The notes below the pieces were generated by a model that was not told the DNA's origin, ran no database searches, and saw only the letters and a program-made list of their open reading frames with translations. Below, piece after piece: positions 1 to 5,317 of a stretch of DNA of 10,280 nucleotides. The translations under genes and the position numbers were made by a program. The stretch's first letter is position 1. Every line of letters begins with the position of its first letter. Source of the DNA: Acidobacteriota bacterium (GTDB lineage Bacteria > Acidobacteriota > Polarisedimenticolia > Polarisedimenticolales > Polarisedimenticolaceae); the NCBI GenBank assembly GCA_011773795.1, contig WVWW01000164.1, positions 1 to 10,280 of the forward strand, read 5' to 3'.

Positions 1-163
1 GCTCCAATTGTTGCTGTTGCGACGACCCGAACTCGGCGTGCAAGCGGCTCTGCGGATCGCGCGAAAGATGCACCCGCGAGACCTGCGTCGACTCCTCCAG
101 GATGATAAAGTCCCGCAGATCGTGCGTGTCGGCATCGAACGCCGGTTGCGCGGGGGCTCGTGA
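1..163 (+). CDS. C-terminal fragment of a HEAT-like/leucine-rich-variant repeat protein (5' end outside window)
   Basis: An open frame (codons starting at base 2) runs in from the left edge and stops at TGA 161-163, giving about 53 residues. The peptide is helical and basic, with RDLRRLLQDD followed by KVPQIVR near its end. This matches, without gaps, the C-terminus of the repeat protein encoded at 611-1741 (RDLQGLLRSR then DIPELIR), including a proline 19 residues before the RDL. It is therefore probably the tail of a paralogous helical-repeat protein. The stop is 31 bases before the GTG of the next gene, so the two are likely co-transcribed. Function is unknown; such repeats usually bind proteins. 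The start, full length and any other domains cannot be seen. A chance open frame is possible in G+C-rich DNA, but the similarity to the downstream gene argues against it. Confidence 0.6.
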   Translation, partial: LQLLLLRRPELGVQAALRIARKMHPRDLRRLLQDDKVPQIVRVGIERRLRGGS

Positions 164-182
164 GCGGCCTGCGCCGGAGAAT

Positions 183-186
183 GGAG
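183..186 (+). promoter_or_regulatory. Shine-Dalgarno GGAG for the GTG start at 195
   Basis: GGAG lies 8 bases before GTG 195-197. The frame stays open upstream to an ATG at 102, but those extra residues are coded inside the end of the preceding gene and look unlike a RodZ-type N-terminus. The site therefore favours the GTG start. Confidence 0.55.
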
Positions 187-194
187 TTGAACGC

Positions 195-614
195 GTGTCG
201 TTCGGGGAAGAGCTGAAGCGCGAGCGCGAACTTCGCGAGATCACCCTACGCGAGGTTTCCGAGTCCACGAAGATCAGCCTGCGCTACCTCGAAGCCCTCG
301 AGCAGAACGAATTCGAGAACCTGCCCGGCGGCGTCTTCAACCGCGGTTTCGTCCGCGCCTACTCGCAGTTCATCGGCGTCGACCCGGAGACGATGGTCGA
401 CGCGTACATCATGCAGGAGAACAGCCAGCTCGGAGAGCGCCGCAAGGACGCGAAACGGGGCGCCGACGAGAGGTCGGGCGCGCGCCGCTTCGTCTGGCTC
501 TGGTGGGTCGCCGGCCTGTTGTTGATCGGGGCCGCCGCGTACTGGGGCTGGACCCACTTGCAAGGACAGCAACCCTCCCGGAACGATGCGGCCGGGGTCG
601 AGGAGCGGACTTGA
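195..614 (+). CDS. RodZ-like helix-turn-helix membrane protein, short form without periplasmic domain
   Basis: The predicted protein has 139 residues. Residues 1-65 are a classic RodZ/YmfM-type helix-turn-helix: SFGEELKRERE, then ITLREVSESTKISLRYLEALE, then the hallmark LPGGVFNRGFVRAYSQFIGVDP. A charged linker (about 75-97) leads to one strong membrane segment (about 99-119, rich in W, L, A and G), with the N-terminus inside the cell. Only about 20 residues follow the membrane segment. E. coli RodZ, which links MreB to the envelope, continues into a large periplasmic domain that is absent here. The start is GTG 195 behind GGAG. The stop TGA 612-614 overlaps the TTG start of the next gene, so translation of the two is probably coupled. 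The protein could be a reduced RodZ acting in cell shape, or a membrane-tethered anchor for the repeat proteins beside it. The family call is firm; the role is inference. Confidence 0.85.
   Translation: MSFGEELKRERELREITLREVSESTKISLRYLEALEQNEFENLPGGVFNRGFVRAYSQFIGVDPETMVDAYIMQENSQLGERRKDAKRGADERSGARRFVWLWWVAGLLLIGAAAYWGWTHLQGQQPSRNDAAGVEERT
601..605 (+). promoter_or_regulatory. Shine-Dalgarno AGGAG deciding a TTG start at 611
   Basis: AGGAG lies 5 bases before TTG 611-613, which overlaps the preceding stop as TTGA. The frame remains open back to base 503, inside the RodZ-like gene, but no comparable ribosome site is seen there. The overlap geometry matches the other coupled junctions in this window. 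Confidence 0.6.
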
Positions 615-1741
615 GCACGTCCACCGAGAACCCGATCGTCGCGGCGATACGCGGTGGAACCGCGCCGGAGCACGTTCGGGCGGCGGCCGCGAAGGGGGCG
701 TTGCCGATCCCGCGTGGCACCCTGATCCAGCTGTTCGTCGAGCTTCTCCACGACGAGGTCGTCACGATTCGCACGGACGCCGAGAAGAGTCTTCAGGAGC
801 TCGACAACGAGGCCATCAAGGAGGCGCTCGGCGACGAGGCGTGCCCCGCCCAGGTGCTGATCTACTTCAGCAAGCGCGCCGCGAAAGAGGCGACGCTCGC
901 GGAGAGCATCGCTTTCCATCCGTCCTCACCCATCCCGGCGTTGACGATCCTGGCCGCGCTGGGCAACAACGCCGTGATCGACCTCGTGTTGACGAACGAG
1001 CAGGTGTTGCTGCGGCAACCCGGACTGCTGGAAAAGATGATGTTGAATCCGGCGCTGGGACAGCACCACCGCGGGCGCCTCCTCGAGTTGCTCGACCGCG
1101 CGGCGAAGCGCGGCGAAGAGGCCGCCGAGGCGGCGAAGGAAGCCGGAGAGGCCGAGCAGGAGGCGGCGGCCGACGAGGCGGAAGAAGAGGTCGAGGAAGA
1201 GACCATCGAAGAACTCGCCGCGCTGCTCGAGGTCGATGTCGGTGAGCTGCTTTCCGCGAGCGAGATCCTGGGCGCCGAGGAGCTGGAAGCCTCCGAGGAT
1301 CCCGAGGTTCAAAACGCTTTCCAGAAGATCATCGCGCTCAATCCGGCTCAAAAAGCAATCCTGGCCATGAAGGGCGATCGCGAAGAGCGGTTGATCCTGG
1401 TCCGCGACTCCAACAAGGTGGTCGCGATGGGTGTGCTCAAGAACCCGCGCATCACCGAAACCGAGGTCGAGGCCATCGCGAAGATGCGCAACGTGACGGA
1501 GGATGTCCTACGCGTCCTCGGCAACACGCGCGAATGGGCCAAGAACTACACGGTGATCCACTCGCTCGTGAACAACCCGAAGACGCCCCAGTCGGTGTCG
1601 GTAAACTTCATCAAGCGACTGAACAACAGGGACCTGCAGGGCCTCTTGAGAAGCCGCGACATCCCGGAGCTGATTCGTCGCATGGCAAGGAAGACGTGGG
1701 AACAACGCAACCGGCGGCCCAAGATGCCGGGCAAGAAGTAA
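611..1741 (+). CDS. HEAT-like (leucine-rich-variant) repeat protein with acidic Ala/Glu linker
   Basis: The predicted protein is 376 residues long, cytoplasmic, with no signal peptide or membrane segment. Residues 15-160 form short amphipathic helices with repeat-like phrases such as HPSSPIPALTILAALGNN. Residues about 162-205 are a low-complexity, strongly acidic, Ala/Glu-rich stretch likely to be a long helix or coiled coil. Residues about 228-365 are a second helical-repeat block with the units NPRITETEVEAIAKM and NNPKTPQSVSVNFIKRL, ending in RDLQGLLRSR and a basic tail (RRPKMPGKK). The repeated NP-x-T/I-x(n)-helix pattern resembles HEAT/LRV solenoids and is reminiscent of uncharacterised proteins of Acidobacteriota and relatives (from memory, not checked). 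There is no catalytic motif, so a scaffold or adaptor role is most likely. The TTG start overlaps the previous stop, and the TPR gene begins 19 bases after its stop. Confidence 0.85.
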   Translation: MSTSTENPIVAAIRGGTAPEHVRAAAAKGALPIPRGTLIQLFVELLHDEVVTIRTDAEKSLQELDNEAIKEALGDEACPAQVLIYFSKRAAKEATLAESIAFHPSSPIPALTILAALGNNAVIDLVLTNEQVLLRQPGLLEKMMLNPALGQHHRGRLLELLDRAAKRGEEAAEAAKEAGEAEQEAAADEAEEEVEEETIEELAALLEVDVGELLSASEILGAEELEASEDPEVQNAFQKIIALNPAQKAILAMKGDREERLILVRDSNKVVAMGVLKNPRITETEVEAIAKMRNVTEDVLRVLGNTREWAKNYTVIHSLVNNPKTPQSVSVNFIKRLNNRDLQGLLRSRDIPELIRRMARKTWEQRNRRPKMPGKK

Positions 1742-1760
1742 CGAGGGGATTCGAGTCGAC

Positions 1761-2732
1761 ATGCGTCTGCTGAAAGAAGTCCGCAACCTCACCGAGAACT
1801 ACCACGTCAAGTCGGGGATGTTCCATTACCTGCGCGGCGAATACAACCAGGCGGAGGAGTTCTTCAGGAAGGCGCTCAAGGACGAGGCCGAGCTCTCGCA
1901 GGCGGACCGGCGCAACGCGCGATACTACCTGACGCTGTCACGGATGGATCTGGCGACGAGGCTGCATGCCGCGGGAGACGCGGAACAGGCCGCGGAGCAG
2001 TTCAAGCGCGCCGCGGATGTCGGTGAGGGGTTCCCCGACGTTCACTACCGTCACGGTGAGGTGCTCGAAGAGCTGGGACGCATCGACGAGGCCATCGCCG
2101 CCTACCGGCAAGCCACGCGGTGCCACCCCGGTTACGTCGAGGCTTTCGTCGCGCTCGGCTTCTGCCAGCTGCGCTCCGGCCGGGTGGATGCGACCGTCGA
2201 GGCCTTCGAGAACGCCCGCCGGCTGAAAACGCAAGCGGTCAACGATCCGCATGCGCTAGGGATCGAGTTGCTGCGCAACGGGGACGCGGAGGGGGCTGCG
2301 GATCACTTCCACGAGGCCTACCGTGCGTCGCCCCAGATGGCCGACGAGTTGCGCGTCGCCGGGCTCGACCGGCTGGCCGAGGAGGAGTACGATGCGGCTC
2401 TCGAGTGCTTCGACCGGGCCGTCGAGTTGTGCCCTAAGTATCCTGATTTGCAAAACTTACGGGGGATCGCCCTGTTCGAGCTGGACCGGATCGAGGAGGC
2501 GGTCGAAGCTTTTTCCCTTTCCGCTGAGCTCGGTCCCGGCTATCTTGTCTCGCGTCTGAATCTGGCTTTTGCGTTGGTGGCCGCCGACGAGACCCGGCGG
2601 GCGGAAGAGGTCCTCGAGCAGATTCTTGCGGAGAACCCTTCCGAGCCGGCAGCGCTCGCCAAACTCGAGGAGCTTCGCTCCGGGAAGCGCCCGGAAAAGC
2701 GGAGACCGATGAATCGCGGCACGACCAGATGA
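1761..2732 (+). CDS. Tetratricopeptide repeat (TPR) protein
   Basis: The predicted protein has 323 residues and is built almost wholly of about eight TPR units of roughly 34 residues: about 14-47, 54-93, 94-127, 128-161, 163-196, 197-228, 229-262 and 263-296. Typical W/L-G-Y-A-F-A-P signatures are seen, for example GEYNQAEEFFRKAL, GRIDEAIAAYRQATRCHPGY, EEYDAALECFDRAVELCPKYP and DRIEEAVEAFSLSAELGPGY. There is no signal peptide or membrane span, so it should be a cytoplasmic interaction scaffold. The C-terminal 20 residues are basic and probably disordered. An AGGGG at 1744-1748 precedes ATG 1761 at a rather long spacing of 12 bases. The stop overlaps the phosphatase ATG as ATGA, so the pair is translationally coupled, which suggests that the TPR protein works with the phosphatase. 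The partner and pathway are unknown. Confidence 0.9.
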   Translation: MRLLKEVRNLTENYHVKSGMFHYLRGEYNQAEEFFRKALKDEAELSQADRRNARYYLTLSRMDLATRLHAAGDAEQAAEQFKRAADVGEGFPDVHYRHGEVLEELGRIDEAIAAYRQATRCHPGYVEAFVALGFCQLRSGRVDATVEAFENARRLKTQAVNDPHALGIELLRNGDAEGAADHFHEAYRASPQMADELRVAGLDRLAEEEYDAALECFDRAVELCPKYPDLQNLRGIALFELDRIEEAVEAFSLSAELGPGYLVSRLNLAFALVAADETRRAEEVLEQILAENPSEPAALAKLEELRSGKRPEKRRPMNRGTTR

Positions 2733-3466
2733 AATCCAGAGTCCACGGGCTGACCGATGTCGGCCGGCGCCGCGAAAACAACCAGGACCAGCTCCTGGTC
2801 GACGAAGAGCGCGACGTCTACGCCGTCGCCGACGGGATGGGTGGACACGCCGCCGGTGAAGTTGCCTCGAGCATCGCGATCCAGGCGCTTTCCGAGACGA
2901 TCGCCGAACACCCGGAAGAGACCGTCAATCAACTGTTGGTCGATGCGTTCCAGGAAGGCAATCGGCGAATCTGCGAATCGGTCCTCGCGCGGGGCGAGTG
3001 GCGAGGGATGGGAACGACGATCGTCGCCCTCGTCCGTCGCGACGACAAGGTCATCATCGGACACGTCGGCGACTCGCGCACCTACTTGCTACGTGACGGC
3101 GCGCTGAACCAACTCACGGACGATCACTCCTGGGTCGCCGAACAGGTGCGCATGGGACTGTTGACCGACGAGGAAGCACACAAGCACCCGATGCGCAACA
3201 TCGTCACGCGTGCGATGGGCAACCGGCTGGAACTCGAGGTCGATGTGTCCGAGCGAGCGGTCCGGCAGGGCGACGTGTTCCTTCTTTGCTCGGACGGGCT
3301 GAACTCGATGATCGGCGACGACCTGATCGAGGAGATCCTGACGACGCACCGGTCCGACCCGGTCCAGGCCTGCCGAGCACTCATCGATGCGGCGAACGAA
3401 CACGGTGGCGACGACAACATCACGGTGATCGTCCTGGCGATCGGCTCGAACGACAGCGGCGTGTAG
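2729..3466 (+). CDS. PP2C-type (PPM) Ser/Thr protein phosphatase
   Basis: The protein has 245 residues, the normal size of bacterial stand-alone PP2C enzymes of the Stp/PrpC type. They remove phosphate from phospho-Ser/Thr in proteins using two or three bound Mn2+/Mg2+ ions. All core motifs are present in order: TDVGRRRENNQD (9-20), VADGMGGH (33-40, metal ligands D35 and G36), GMGTT (93-97), GHVGDSRTYLL (111-121, D115), DDHSWV (131-136), HPMRNIVTRAMG (153-164), LLCSDGL (185-191, D189) and GGDDNIT (226-232, D229). It should be active and cytoplasmic, with no extra regulatory or membrane domain. It normally opposes Hanks-type kinases, but none is encoded in this window. ATG 2729 overlaps the TPR stop and has no clear ribosome site of its own, so it probably relies on coupled translation. 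It is the last gene of the cluster. Confidence 0.96.
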   Translation: MKSRVHGLTDVGRRRENNQDQLLVDEERDVYAVADGMGGHAAGEVASSIAIQALSETIAEHPEETVNQLLVDAFQEGNRRICESVLARGEWRGMGTTIVALVRRDDKVIIGHVGDSRTYLLRDGALNQLTDDHSWVAEQVRMGLLTDEEAHKHPMRNIVTRAMGNRLELEVDVSERAVRQGDVFLLCSDGLNSMIGDDLIEEILTTHRSDPVQACRALIDAANEHGGDDNITVIVLAIGSNDSGV

Positions 3467-3495
3467 CCCGGTCGAACACTCGACGCTGCGCTCCT

Positions 3496-3526
3496 AACTG
3501 CTTGAGCGGCAACAACTTCAAGAGTT
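3496..3526 (+). promoter_or_regulatory. Imperfect inverted repeat just upstream of and overlapping the -35 box
   Basis: AACTgCTTGA (3496-3505) pairs with TCAAGAGTT (3518-3526): nine pairs with one bulged G, around a 12-base loop. A second, smaller repeat, CAACT/AGTTG (3513-3517 and 3523-3527), shares its right arm. There is no T tract. It could be a weak end-of-operon hairpin for the phosphatase cluster or an operator touching the promoter at 3525. Neither is proven. Confidence 0.3.
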
Positions 3527-3553
3527 GACCTTGCGCTTCGCTCCCCGTATATT
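3525..3553 (+). promoter_or_regulatory. Sigma70-type promoter for the secreted gluzincin-like gene
   Basis: TTGACC (3525-3530) and TATATT (3548-3553) are separated by exactly 17 bases, each close to consensus, and lie in the only sizeable gap (136 bases). Transcription would start near 3560, leaving a leader of about 40 bases before GTG 3603. Spacing, box quality and location agree, though sigma-factor preferences of the host are unknown. Confidence 0.65.
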
Positions 3554-3591
3554 GGAGCTTGTTCGAGAGTTTGTCCGGGGGGGCACGGGCG

Positions 3592-3596
3592 AAGGG
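3592..3596 (+). promoter_or_regulatory. Shine-Dalgarno AAGGG deciding the GTG start at 3603
   Basis: AAGGG lies 6 bases before GTG 3603. The downstream in-frame ATG (3645) would remove the basic n-region of the signal peptide, so the GTG is preferred. Confidence 0.55.
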
Positions 3597-3602
3597 TAAG
3601 GT

Positions 3603-5264
3603 GTGCGAAAACATCGCTATTGCGCGTCTTTTCACGGTGTCGCGATGCTCCTCACGGCGCTCGCGGTGTCCTCTCCGATCGTCGCGGCCGACATGTTCCC
3701 CGACTCGAAGCCGAGTTCGGGCCGCGAGGCCAGCCGCTCGCTGACGGATTCCGGGCAAGCCCTCCACGGCTGCCTGACAACGGAATTGCGACAGGCCGAG
3801 GTCGGCGCCGCCGATGTGCGGCCGATGTCGAGCAACCGGCGTGGCGCCGCCCGCTGGCTGAATCGGCACCCCGCCTCCGCGCCGACCGGGGCGACGCAGG
3901 TCATCTCCGGAGTCGAGTTGCGGATCAGCCGCCCGGTGTCGATCCGGCTCGACGCTCTTCCCGCCGACGATCGTGACGCCCGCTTGCAAGCCATCGCGAG
4001 CGGTGTCGCCGAGCCACGACGAACCCTGAGCGATTACGGTTTCCCCACCATCGACGTGGACGTGTTGGTCGCCGACCTCGGACCCACGGCGAGCGGTTAC
4101 ACGACACGAGTGAGAAACCGACCCGTTCCGACGATCGTGGTCAGTATCGAGACGCCTCGGGCGGACCTCTATCGCGCGACGGCGCACCAGTACGCTCACG
4201 CCGTGGTGCAATCGCTGTCGGAAGATTTTTCGCCCACCTGGGGCGAGGCGTTCGCGGTATGGACGACGATGCGCGCGCTGCGTCTCGAGCGCGCCGGCGA
4301 ATACGCCGCGCTCGACGAGCGGCTGCAGGACATGCACAAGAGCCTGACATCGAACGACTCCACCCACGCCGTGGGGAACGCGGCCTGGCTGACGTTCCTC
4401 GAATCTCGCTGGGGCGTCGCGGCGGTGAGGACCACGGTGGAAGAGTTGGCACGGGGTGGCGATACCGCCGCCGCCCTCGAGCGTGGTGTCCGCCGGGTCT
4501 CCCCGTCGAGACTGCGGCAGGCCTACGCGGACTTCCAGCTGTGGTCGCTGTTCACGGGCGAACGCGACGACTCGCGGCACCTGCGCGGCGCGAGCCGCTT
4601 GGCGACGCCGCGTTTCACCTCCACGGCGTCGGGGCTTCCCGCGTTGTCGATCCGGCGCGATCCCGGCATCGAGCCGTGGGGCGGCAGCCGCATCCTGCTG
4701 TTCGAGGGCGGCGGTGAAACGGGCGGCCTGCAGATCGGCTTCGAGGGCGATTTCTCCGCCCGCTGGGAATCCGATCTGGTGCTGACCTCGCAGGCGGGCG
4801 CGATCCACCGCGTTCCGCTGACGCTGCGCGACGGACGCGTCGAAACGACGGTCCCGCTGGACGGTCTGGCGGAGGCGGTGTTGCTCGTGCGCCGTATCGA
4901 CGCCGACGATCCGACGCCTCGTGGCTACTCCTACTCGGCACACCGGGAGAAGGGGTACCCGTTCGAGCTCGCCGAGACCTCGGTCGAGTCGATTGACGAG
5001 CTGGGGCTTTTGGTCCAGTGGGAAACCACCCACGAACACCGTCTGATCGGCTTCAACGTGCTGCGCACCCGGGCCAGCGGCGGTCCGCGAGTCCAGGTCA
5101 ACCCGGTCTGGATCCCGGCGCTCGGCGCCGCCGGTCGCGGGGTCGGCTACCGTTTTCTCGACACCGAAGCCGAACCGGGCGTGCGTTACGAGTACACCAT
5201 CCAGGCCGTGACCGAGTTGGGGCTGACGAGTCATTCCGGCGGGCTTTCCGGCACACGAAACTGA
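3603..5264 (+). CDS. Secreted gluzincin-like protein with altered HExxH (HQYAH) and C-terminal FN3-like domain
   Basis: The predicted protein has 553 residues. Residues 1-29 form a signal peptide: a basic RKHR start, hydrophobic VAMLLTALAVSSPIV, and likely cleavage after VAA before D30. The mature protein should be periplasmic or extracellular. Residues about 185-315 resemble the MA/gluzincin region of many secreted bacterial proteins: an ATAHQYAHAVVQ helix (193-203) and, 16 residues after the second histidine, WGEAFAVW (213-220), whose E215 fits the third zinc ligand. The catalytic Glu of HExxH is Gln196 (codon CAG), so peptidase activity is doubtful although zinc could still bind. Residues about 340-450 look like beta-rich domain(s). 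Residues about 458-550 are fibronectin-III-like (LLVQWETTHEHRLIGFNVLR, then RYEYTIQAVTELGLTS). It has its own promoter and lies 53 bases before argS. The substrate or partner is unknown. Confidence 0.75.
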   Translation: MRKHRYCASFHGVAMLLTALAVSSPIVAADMFPDSKPSSGREASRSLTDSGQALHGCLTTELRQAEVGAADVRPMSSNRRGAARWLNRHPASAPTGATQVISGVELRISRPVSIRLDALPADDRDARLQAIASGVAEPRRTLSDYGFPTIDVDVLVADLGPTASGYTTRVRNRPVPTIVVSIETPRADLYRATAHQYAHAVVQSLSEDFSPTWGEAFAVWTTMRALRLERAGEYAALDERLQDMHKSLTSNDSTHAVGNAAWLTFLESRWGVAAVRTTVEELARGGDTAAALERGVRRVSPSRLRQAYADFQLWSLFTGERDDSRHLRGASRLATPRFTSTASGLPALSIRRDPGIEPWGGSRILLFEGGGETGGLQIGFEGDFSARWESDLVLTSQAGAIHRVPLTLRDGRVETTVPLDGLAEAVLLVRRIDADDPTPRGYSYSAHREKGYPFELAETSVESIDELGLLVQWETTHEHRLIGFNVLRTRASGGPRVQVNPVWIPALGAAGRGVGYRFLDTEAEPGVRYEYTIQAVTELGLTSHSGGLSGTRN

Positions 5265-5276
5265 CGTAGCGCGGGA

Positions 5277-5307
5277 TTGGTGAACGTCCCCGGCGCTGCG
5301 TTATAGT
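5277..5307 (+). promoter_or_regulatory. Possible argS promoter, giving a nearly leaderless transcript
   Basis: TATAGT (5302-5307) is five of six bases from the -10 consensus. TTGGTG (5277-5282) is a partial -35 at a long spacing of 19. The start of transcription would fall near 5314, only about 4 bases before ATG 5318, and there is no Shine-Dalgarno sequence. An imperfect GCGCGGG / CCCgGCGC inverted repeat (5269-5275 and 5289-5296) encloses the -35 and could be a weak terminator of the upstream gene or a control site. Confidence 0.4.
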
Positions 5308-5317
5308 GCGCCGCCCA

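Noticed and set aside
102..194. N-terminal extension of the RodZ-like protein to ATG 102
   Set aside because: It would overlap the upstream gene by about 60 bases, and its residues do not resemble a RodZ N-terminus. GTG 195 has a well-placed GGAG and starts right at the conserved SFGEEL region.
503..610. Extension of the repeat protein upstream of TTG 611
   Set aside because: It would sit within the membrane-segment coding part of the RodZ-like gene. The TTGA overlap with an AGGAG 5 bases upstream is a better start.
3471..3484. Small hairpin GTCGA-ACAC-TCGAC after the phosphatase gene as a terminator
   Set aside because: The stem is only five pairs and no T tract follows. It could occur by chance.
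3420..5234. A 604-codon open frame on the minus strand
   Set aside because: It is antisense to the secreted gluzincin-like gene, which has a promoter, ribosome site and signal peptide. The minus-strand translation is Arg/Gln/Gly-rich with no recognisable domain.
5306..5317. GTG 5306 as the argS start
   Set aside because: The GTG overlaps the likely -10 element, has no ribosome site and adds only four residues (MRRP) that are not part of the family.
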